NCBI GenBank assembly: GCA_035578905.1
Contig: JAQJVL010002561.1
Coordinates: 1 to 64,000 of the forward strand
Source: Stictocephala bisonia
Taxonomy: Eukaryota > Arthropoda > Insecta > Hemiptera > Membracidae
Direction: 5' to 3'
Length of the DNA: 64,000 nt
Part shown: positions 56,226 through 64,000 of the stretch, in pieces
How the letters are laid out: each line of letters starts with the position of its first letter
Numbering within the stretch: the first letter of the stretch is position 1
Position numbers and translations under genes: made by a program
Notes under the pieces: generated by a model
The model's database searches: none
What the model saw: the letters and a program-made list of their open reading frames with translations, nothing else
Told to the model about the DNA's origin: nothing

Positions 56226-56456
56226 TGTTAGTAACATCCTACGCAGTACATTTTGAGAAGGATCAGCTGATAACCACCGGCTTTTCATTTGTCATTGGGC
56301 TATTAATTAATGACACTTTCTAAGAAATAGTCGGCCTTAGTTTGTAACAATGACTACATTCGCTCATCTACACTCATCACACTCAATCGAAACCCATATT
56401 CGCCCATATCTTGACGATCGGCGTCTTATGAATAAATAAATAAAAAATAAATAAAA
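56226..56456 (+). mobile_element. SINE-A copy inside the hAT
   Basis: Starts within the SINE body at ACATTTTGAGAAGGATCAGC (head lost), runs through TTGGGCTATTAATTAATGAC, CACTCATC and GACGATCGGCGTCTTATG to an AATAAATAAATAAAAAATAA tail. Plus strand. It lies between the hAT end and the transposase stop. Confidence 0.85.
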
Positions 56457-56583
56457 GTATACCTAATTAAAGGTAAATATGCAAAGGGAAAATAACTTGA
56501 ACACTTGTTGTAAAAACATAAACTAGTTTTATTTTACAAGGTAAATGATTGAGGCATATTTTGTGTCAAAAAAGTTTACATTT

Positions 56584-58538
56584 TCAGTGTGAAAGATGAA
56601 ATCTATCTTTTTTCTCCAAAATTTCTTCAATATTTGGCCTCAGTTTGGATACATTTACACGGAAATCGTCATGAATGTTGAGGCGATTTCTATATTTATT
56701 TTTCATGTAGCAAAGTGTTGAAAAAGCCTGTTCACATGTGTATGTTGTACAAAATGGCGTTAAATGTTTCAGTGCTCGCAGAGATAACTTCTTGTGGTCT
56801 CGTTGCGCTGTCAGCCAGAATTCCAATAGTTTTTCAGCATCAAATACATTTTTCAACATACCATTGTTTGTTAAATCAATAAAATGATCTTCCTCTTCAT
56901 CGGTCAAGTTCAGATCTTAAATTTTGTTTGCGCTGGTGAATGGATTTCTAATCCAACTGTTGAGGATCTGGAGCAGGAAAAAATCCCTCATTGAAACTGC
57001 TAAGGTCTTAAGATGCTCTGATATTTCAGTTTTCACTTTTTCAGACAATTTATTGTCAGCAGACCCTAATTTCAAAAAGTGTTGTAGAGTAGGGAAGTTT
57101 GAAAGTGAATTCTTTTCAACTCGATTCGCCCAGACTTGAAACTCTTAATTAATGCTTCAATCGTATCTTCCACTCTGAAGATGTCTACATAGTGCCCTTG
57201 AAGTTTCAAATTTAACACATTTAAGTGTTCAAAAATATCTGCTAAGTATGCTGCCATACAGAGCCAATCAAAATCGGTGAGTGAGTTTGACCATTTAGTT
57301 TCTAAAACAAACACTCGAACTTCATCTCTTAGTTCGAAAAATCTCTCTAGAATCTTTCCCCGGGAGAGCCATCGTATCTCAGTATGCAACAAAAGCTGCA
57401 TGTGGACACTTTCCATGTCTTTGCATAAGGCTTCAAACAGCCTAGATTGGAGGGGGCGTGATTTGATAAAGTTTATTATTTTTACAACTTCATCAAATGT
57501 ATTGTTAAGCGATGCAGGCATTTTTTTCACAGCCAGAGCCTCTCTATGAATACAGCAATGGGTCCATTTAATGTTAGGTGAAACAGCTTTCAATTGACCC
57601 AACAACCACGTCTTATAGCCGGACATAGCGGCAGCACCATCAGTTGTGATCCCAACACATTTTTTCCAGCTAATACCATGTTGGGAAAGAAACTGATCAA
57701 TAGCATTGAAAATGTCTTCTCCTTTGGTATGCATAAGTTCACAAGAAAACAAAAAATCTTCATACAACTGGAATTCAAAAATAAACCTCACGAAAACTAG
57801 CATAATAGCTTTCTTGGATATGTCAGTACTTTCATCTATTTGTAACGCAAACATATCACACATGCTTAGCTTCAAAAATAAATTTTCCTGAATATTTTCT
57901 GACAAGTCTGAAATTCTCCTTTGAATTGTATTATTTGATACAGGAATCGTGCGAATTGTTTTCGCTGCTGACTCCCCAAGCATTGTTTTGCACATTTTTA
58001 CTGCAGCAGGAACAATAAGTTCCTCCGCGATTGTATGTGGTTTATCTGAGTTTGCAATAAGCTCAGCAATTTGATAAGAAGCTAATGTTGCATTTTTATT
58101 GATATTGAGACTAGTTTTCTTTATAATATTTTGAGATTTCTTCAACTCATTAAGCTTCAGTTTGAAAAACTCTACGGACTTAGTTTTAGATTCAAGATGT
58201 TTCGTTTCGAGATGACGGCGCAATTTAGCAGGCTTCATACCCTCATTGGACAACACTTCAAGACAAAGCACACATTGAGGCCTTGGCTCTTCTTCATATC
58301 CAACATAAGTAAATCCTAACGCTAAATACTCTTGGCTGTACTTTCTAACTTTTTTACTAAAATTGGATTTCTTACTCACGCTACTAGAACTAGGCTGTTG
58401 AGAGCTCGGAACCTCATTTACACTTACACAAGTAGACTCACTAGGACTAGAAGTAGGTATGTCATTTGACGCCTGGTCTTCTTGATCTGTATCAGTTATT
58501 TTCCTTTTTAACTTAACACTGTTCAGCCAACGATCCAT
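56584..58538 (-). pseudogene. hAT transposase (BED-finger, ZBED5-like), two breaks
   Basis: The first frame (58538-57072, 488 residues) starts MDRWLNSVKLKRK; BED zinc finger C89-x2-C92...H109-x4-H114; FALQIDESTDI with catalytic D235; GITTDGAAAMSGYK with D300; KWTHCCIHREALAVKKMP (H331); IRWLSRGKILERFF; then a frameshift near 57115. The middle continues in another frame to an in-frame TAA near 56917. The last frame (56907-56584) has FWLTAQRDH, YTCEQAFSTLCYMKNKYRNR (catalytic Glu and dimerisation region) and DFRVNVSKLRPNIEEI. This is the structure of domesticated-type and mobile Charlie/ZBED5-like hATs. Two breaks, no missing domains. Confidence 0.92.
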
Positions 58539-58981
58539 GTTACTGTACTAATAAAATCAGTGCACCAATTTTAAACGTCAAAAAAAAGAAAAAGTAGGGT
58601 TATACGCAATACGCTTGTCAATGTGTCAATGTCACAATGTGACACTGAACAGGATGACGTCTCCGCTGTGGAGACGATGACTGAGCGCCAGTGCTGCCAC
58701 TCTCATATTACGATATTGCCAGTTTTTCAACAAAAAAATACGTTCTTTCATTCGTCAATGCAGTACTGTAATTAATTGTAATAATATCATTGAGATTTGT
58801 TCAAGTTAAAGACGGACGGGTGAGGAATAATTAAGGAAATTTAATATTGGCAGTACGGAAGAAAACTTTAAGAGAAATTCCGGTAATGAAAATTCATCAA
58901 TTTAAAATAGCAGCTTGCCACGGACCCCCTGCAACCCGTTCGGGACCCCTGGGGGTCCGCGGACCCTTTTGGGAACCACTG

Positions 58982-59048
58982 CTATAGCCTACAATCTCCA
59001 CAACACTTTGTCCCTACGTAGCTAGTAGCTGGGTTACAGCACTGCACC
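58982..59048 (-). repeat. SINE-B copy, part 2 (head)
   Basis: Continues 55738-56100 after the hAT and its duplication: TACAATCTCCACAACACTTTG matches TACAATCTCCCAAACATTTTG of the copy at 47673-48066, then a GTAGCTGGGTTACAGCACTG head. Confidence 0.7.
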
Positions 59049-60283
59049 ACTAGTACCTAGGAGTACTAAAGATAAGTAATACAAATCCTCTAGACTATCT
59101 CAATAAACGGTTTATATATCCATGAACAGCTGCCAGTATAAGCAAAGTACAGGTTAGCTATGAAATACACAGTCCAATGATTTTTAGAAGTATTTTTGAA
59201 ATAATATTTTTGAAGCATATAGATGTAATAATTGTTATTATTTTACCTACATTTATATGTTCAGTTTTTTAAACTTTTTGGAAGGATTAGAGTAGGTGAA
59301 TAAATCTCTATAAATTCAACAAAACATTTAATTTGAATAAACTGTATATTTAATAATTTTGATATAAAAGTATCAAAATTCACATGGTAATATTAAAAAT
59401 TTCTTAATTACTAACAAACAAGAAGTGTCTTGTTTAAAATTTAACAAATAAAAAAGCAATGGTATTTTATAAAATAACAGATAACTTTTTAAATAACTAA
59501 TATGAGGGCTGAATTTTAACACTTGAATCCTAGTTTCAGTTATATAAAAGATAATGTAATTGCTTGAAAACTGATTACATAGCAAGTTTGAATAGTATTG
59601 CCTATATACGGTAGTGATAGCTGAAGAACAAAAAGTCATATCCATTATCCAATTAAAAAAACTGAATTGATATTCAAAATAACACTAATAGGAACTTTTT
59701 TGTTAAAAACTTGGATAACTTTACTCCATTAACCCGAAACATAAACTTCAAGTTTAATAGGAACTCACCCTTAATATATTTTTTTTTTTTAATGTCAAGG
59801 GAAATTAAATCTTAAAAAATACACACTCTATGTTTAACAGAAATCTTAAAAAATACATTTAAGACATGTTTAACAGAATGGTAATTCTGATTAAGATGAC
59901 GTCCTCTCATTAGCTCCCCACTCTTCAACAAATGTTAAAGAGAGATCATATTTTAGATGTAAGAAATAATCAGGAAATGGTGGTCAGAAAATTATCGTAC
60001 TATTTGTAAAAGAGAAGCTGCATTAATGTAAACAAATCTTGAATTTATTTGTATTGAACAGAAACTGTCTAAAGTAACTTTTTATGAAAGTAATAACATT
60101 GGGGGACGTAATTTATTGCTAAGACAGTAAGATAGTGATTAAATTTTTAATATTCATATTTGACGAAATTGACACGGAAAATAAAATGCTTGAGAGGGGG
60201 AGGAAACGCTTTAAAACACTAATACTGAGAAATAAAAAGTTCCTTGTAAATGAGGATATAAATGAAGCTTACTACTACAAGTA
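59049..60283. other. AT-rich non-coding stretch
   Basis: No supported gene. Confidence 0.35.
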
Positions 60284-60520
60284 AAATAACCCTTTGCACA
60301 AGTACATATCTGAAATAACCCTTTGCACAAGTACATATCTGAAATAACCCTTTGCACAAGTACATATCTGAAATAACCCTTTGCACAAGTACATATCTGA
60401 AATAACCCTTTGCACAAGTACATATCTGAAATAACCCTTTGCACAAGTACATATCTGAAATAACCCTTTGCACAAGTACATATCTGAAATAACCCTTTGC
60501 ACAAGTACATATCTGAAATT
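60284..60520. repeat. Minisatellite, 29-bp unit x 8
   Basis: Eight nearly identical head-to-tail copies of a 29-bp unit containing CCCTTTGCACAAGTACAT and ATCTGAAATAA. Because 29 is not a multiple of 3, every frame on one strand is open through it; these open frames are an artefact. Confidence 0.97.
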
Positions 60521-60634
60521 TTATTTCCTCAATATTTAAAATTTAAATAATAACACATGTTCTAAACTTACATTTCGTATTCCCATAATAAGTATTGTTT
60601 AGCACAGAGTTTTGTTCTGTCACAAAGTCTTTCA

Positions 60635-61301
60635 TTAACCCTAGCTGTACTGTCTGGTTTTACCAGCAATACACACCAGATTTGTGTCACTTTGTAAGTC
60701 TTGGGATTATTTTTTTTTTCACCTACTAATAAATATCAAACTATATGTTGTTATATATCATTATTTTCAGAATTTAACGAGAAATAAAGATAAAATAACA
60801 TCACATTTTTTTAACTGTTCAAAAATTAAACAAAAATAAAAAAGACAAAAATTGCGAAATTTTTGAATTTTTTTTTATCGTTTTACCCCTGAAATGTAAT
60901 AATAAACAAATGTTTCCATGGTAATCGATATGTTTTTTCTATAGAACAGTTTATCTACTTCAAAAATACGTATAATATGATATACTTTATTCAATGAATA
61001 TTCTCAAAATATTGCAAGCAGTAAACACAAACAATAACACAAATCAGCTGACGAAAAATACTGTTGATGTTGTAGCAAAGAAACAAAATAGCTGCTTCAC
61101 TCAAATTGTTGTCATAGAGTACCAAATTAAAGTATGCTTCTTTCTGCACATTTTGAGTACTATAACAACCGTTCCATACCAATAGATGACTCAATAACGG
61201 CAAATTACGAAAGGCATGCACATCGACGTCAGAGGCGTCGACGGTATCGGCAAGCAGGTGCCGATCGACGCCTGAGACGTCGTTGGTACTGGTAGGGTTA
61301 A
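60635..61301. mobile_element. Second TTAA-flanked MITE
   Basis: TTAA at 60635-60638 and 61298-61301 bound 659 bp. The left end is CCCTAGCTGTACTG and the right end, reverse-complemented, CCCTACCAGTACC, giving TTAACCCTA on both sides. Near the right end is a GC-rich hairpin (61224-61282: CGACGTCAGAGGCGTCGACGG with an inverted partner). piggyBac-type duplication is inferred; no transposase is evident. Confidence 0.55.
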
Positions 61302-62077
61302 CAGTAATTTTCCTGACATAATAAACTACAACAAAATGTATACAAATTAAGTAAAAGGTGAGATACACAATTAAATATATCTCCAGTTAAAGTTTAACTT
61401 TGTGCAAAGGGTTCACACATCTTACTAACTATTGTTATAACCTTAACTATTAAACATATTTTATTCAAAGATACTAAATAAATGAAGGTAAAGTTAAATT
61501 TGCGTTAAATTCTTTGGTGATATAAACCGATTAACACAATTGCTACTAATAATCACAATCAACATTAATCAGTCCATTTTTCTGAAAAGGCAACAGGGGC
61601 TAGCATTTCAACTGTGTTGACATTATTTTCTCAGTCCCAAGGAAATACTTCTCTTGGATTTTTGCTAAGTTCAAATTTTTGTGTCTGACTTTTCTATTAA
61701 TTTTTACAATATATAGAAGGCACAGTTGCAACAATTAACAAATATGGCAACAAAAATCAAAAATAGGTTTTTCTAGGATGACAATAAAAGACATTGTCAT
61801 TTCATTAAAATGGAAAAGTCTGCAAAGGCCTTAAAATGAGTAGTAACTAGTGGCTAGCGAGAGTCTCGGGAGCAAGTGGAAACTAGTTACTGAATTACAA
61901 AATGTGATTTTTTTTGTGGGACGCTTCATTTTCATCCATATAATATTGCTTCTTAAGGGGTATAACAAATTCTTTTGCATATTTAGCATAGTTTTAGCAT
62001 TAAACAAGTTAATAAGGCATACATATTACCTCTTAGAATGATACTTATTGGTATATAGTAAACTCTTTGGCAAATAG
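61302..62077. other. AT-rich non-coding stretch
   Basis: No supported gene. At 61395-61412 TTGTGCAAAGGGTT is an inverted single copy of part of the 29-bp minisatellite unit. Confidence 0.4.
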
Positions 62078-62347
62078 CTACAGTTCTACAACGTATATTG
62101 GCATATACTCTGCGTCATTTATTTTATATGTTGTTGTTTCAGTCGCTTTACCAAGTACTTTGCAAACAAGTATTGCAATATCGGTAGCTCCAGAACAGGC
62201 ACTATAAGCTCCATCTGGTGTTTGGTAAAACTTGGGATTTTTAGACTCACGGCAGCAACAGTATTTGTTATTATATCGTCTAACATCCATATTGTATTCA
62301 AGAGCAGTTGTCAAATCAGTCTTGCTGACTGCATGGTAGTATTTTAT
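62078..62347 (-). CDS. Probable terminal exon of an unidentified gene
   Basis: On the minus strand a good acceptor (TTGATTTTTTTCAG, ending at 62348) leads into 89 codons, IKYYHAVSKTDLTTALEYN through to YVVEL and TAG (62078-62080). The frame is fully open and codon use looks protein-like (Cys-Cys-Cys-Arg, FYQTPDGAYSACSGATDIA, ILVCKVLGKA, INDAEYMPIYVVEL). The pattern 'Y-S-x(5-9)-I-L-V-C-x-V-L-G-K ... E-Y-x-x-x-Y-V-V-E-L' is faintly like the end of a PARP catalytic domain, but I would not assign it. A phase-0 upstream exon is at 62822-62881. Confidence 0.5.
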   Translation of the reverse strand: MKYYHAVSKTDLTTALEYNMDVRRYNNKYCCCRESKNPKFYQTPDGAYSACSGATDIAILVCKVLGKATETTTYKINDAEYMPIYVVEL

Positions 62348-62821
62348 CTGAAAAAAATCAATTAACAGGTTATTAGGAATATTTATTGCACCTTAAAACT
62401 TCATCAGCAATCTCTATGTGTTTTTAACAAAACCGTGATCACTAACAGCGAGTGACCGTGGCTTTTGCTCTCATAGAGTAACATGCCATCGCGATCCCAG
62501 TGAACTTCATGTCATTGAGACACTGGCGTAATTTGGATTCAAGAATGAGACTGCTTTAAAACAAAAAGATTTAACTGATTTTTAAAAACAAACCCATTGT
62601 TTAAAATGTTTTTATAGTTTTGTATTGAAAATAGTATTTTATGACTATTTTCACAAATATAAAGTAAAAGTTGTTTACAATAATGAATTTTTTTCTCCAA
62701 AATTCTGCCATAATTGATTTTGATAAAGGAGATTTTCACATTACAAAAGTTTGGATCAACGAAACTTGTACACAAACTTGCTTTATCATACTATAATAAA
62801 TACAATGGAATTTTTCTTACC
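62348..62821 (-). other. Probable intron of the unidentified gene
   Basis: Begins GTAAGAAAAATTCC on the minus strand and ends TTTTTTTCAG. No element recognised inside. Confidence 0.3.
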
Positions 62822-62881
62822 TCCATAGAAAAAATATTATCTACATTCACTAAATTCTGGATTATATAGCTAGAAATCCTG
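62822..62881 (-). CDS. Possible upstream exon of the same gene
   Basis: On the minus strand, ISSYIIQNLVNVDNIFSME ends at a consensus donor (GAG|GTAAG) at 62821. It is phase 0 and would join in frame to the exon at 62347. The exon start is not certain: acceptor-like CAG at about 62882 or 62861. Further exons may lie beyond the window. Confidence 0.3.
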
Positions 62882-62987
62882 GATTATGTAGCTAGCGTTC
62901 TTGAAAAATACTCTTGCTATGACAAATTTTTTAAGATGAAAGGTCAAAAACAACAAAATAAAACTAATATGCAGGTAATAATAAAAT

Positions 62988-63260
62988 TCAAGAATTAATG
63001 CAGTGTAGATTATGTCTTGACACTACTCGCAACACTTAAAAGTCAAGAATTAAGGCAGTGTAGATTATGTCTTGACACTACTCGCAACACTTAAAAGTCA
63101 AGAATTAAGGCAGTGTAGATTATGTCTTGACACTACTTGCAACACTTAAAAGTCAAGAATTAAGGCAGTGTAGATTATGTCTTGACACTACTCGCAACAC
63201 TTAAGTCAAGAATTAAGGCAGTGTAGATTATGTCTTGACACTACTCGCAACATTTAAAAG
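62988..63260. repeat. Minisatellite, 55-bp unit x 5
   Basis: Five head-to-tail copies (one of 53 bp) of a unit beginning TCAAGAATTAAGGCAGTGTA and containing GTCTTGACACTACTCGCAAC. Each unit holds the inverted pair GTCAAGA...TCTTGAC, so each can form a 7-bp-stem hairpin. Confidence 0.95.
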
Positions 63261-64000
63261 TTTAAACACTGAAAACTATCCATCATCCAAAAACTGTGGT
63301 GTTACGATTATTTTGTTACTTTTCTTACAACATTTATTCATCTGTAACATTGATAAACACTTAAAATACAGTTTTTAATGTACATAGAACCATATAATCA
63401 GTATCGTTTACATGTAACTATTTGGAGCATGAAAGCACTGAGCTTTGGATCAAGAAACTTGGCAAACATGTTCTTTATAGGCGTACTAAGATAGAATTTA
63501 AATATTTTTTCTCTAAGAGCTAAAATAACGTATAAAATAAATATCCCAATATCAGCCAGTCAGAGCATTTTTTATCATTCACCATACGAATGAGACACTA
63601 TAGGATGGTGTAAATTAACATAAGAAGTTATTTTTATAACAATTGAAGCATGCAATGTGAAAAAAATTATAAAATTTCTTAAACAAAGTTTTGATTGCTG
63701 TAGTAAAGCTTAAGCAATTAGTTTGGGTCAAAGACTTGTTTAAGACATCTGGACATAAGAGAGGACCAATTTGAAAACATTAGACTACTAAAATAGCTGT
63801 CTTAAAAGTTACACATTATTATTATCAGCTGATGTTTTATTATAATTTTGTTAGTAATACGGTTAATAGCAATACCGCCACGGGGCCAGACTAATTGTTC
63901 AATTTGTGAACATAAGCTTTACTGTCTCTGTACTGTCTTACACTATAGTCCGAATAAAATAACTTTGGTACTGGCGGAACGGCCAAGCCCCAGTGGTCTC
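63261..64000. other. Non-coding right end of the window
   Basis: No supported gene. At about 63868-63885 and 63975-63992, ACCGCCACGGGGCC and ACTGGCGGAACGGCC are loosely inverted and may be parts of a repeat. Confidence 0.35.

Larger units (their letters stand above)
56093..58989 (-). mobile_element. hAT transposon with 8-bp target duplication
   Basis: The 8-bp repeat CTATAGCC (56093-56100, 58982-58989) flanks an element 56101-58981 (2881 bp). Its terminal inverted repeats are CAGTGGTTCCCAAA and TTTGGGAACCACTG. 8-bp duplications and CAGTGGTT-type ends are typical of hAT elements. The uninterrupted SINE-B copy elsewhere confirms the empty site. It carries a broken transposase on the minus strand and a SINE-A insertion in its 3' region. 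Confidence 0.95.

Noticed and set aside
60211..60510. Long open frames through the 29-bp repeat
   Set aside because: The unit length is not a multiple of 3 and contains no stop on that strand, so all three frames stay open. It is a repeat artefact, not a protein.
60284..63260. Possible CRISPR array (regular repeats)
   Set aside because: Repeats are head-to-tail with no unique spacers, and the window is eukaryotic. They are minisatellites.

Overview
This is a window of animal nuclear DNA, almost certainly from an insect. It is AT-rich, most of it is non-coding, and it is saturated with transposable elements. Introns have GT-AG ends and the one clear host gene has large introns. The element mix (copia, Jockey/CR1/RTE-like non-LTR elements, P element, piggyBac, hAT, Tc1/mariner, several tRNA-derived SINEs) and a copia primer binding site matching an insect initiator-tRNA 3' end both fit an insect. 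A hemipteran is plausible, but I cannot name the species.

The main host gene is an OGG1 orthologue (8-oxoguanine DNA glycosylase/AP lyase) on the + strand. It has five coding exons between 26058 and 43819. They join in phase to a 353-residue protein with the family's helix-hairpin-helix, catalytic Lys (K256) and catalytic Asp (D275). Its introns hold a palindromic mariner derivative, a decayed piggyBac, a complete tRNA-derived SINE, a decayed THAP/P-element transposase and many smaller repeats. A second host gene is suggested at the right end on the minus strand: two exons in phase, 62822-62881 and 62078-62347, not identified.

Left part (1-25 kb): a TTAA-flanked MITE (1.3-1.9 kb), fragments of several non-LTR retrotransposons (2.7-6.6 kb), then a large TIR transposon of a family I cannot name (about 6.7-16.1 kb). 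This element encodes a broken DDE-like protein and has inverted ends of roughly 470 bp or more. Its left end was split by a young copia element (6854-11376) with identical LTRs and a 5-bp target duplication. After an AT-rich stretch with small palindromes and a TA-flanked MITE comes a 5'-truncated Jockey-like element (21.4-23.8 kb).

Right part (44-64 kb): a decayed non-LTR ORF1 with an SGNH/esterase domain, split by a mariner-superfamily element with intact ends (45402-46774); SINE copies; a TIR element at 50.8-52.0 kb; an RTE-like RT fragment; and a three-layer nest at 55.7-59.0 kb (SINE, then a hAT inserted into it, then another SINE in the hAT). Beyond that are a second TTAA-flanked MITE and two minisatellites (29 bp x 8 and 55 bp x 5).

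Nearly every transposase or RT frame is broken by stops or frameshifts, so the elements probably no longer encode their own mobility. The clearest exceptions in age are the copia insertion and the mariner and hAT insertions, whose ends and target duplications are still intact.
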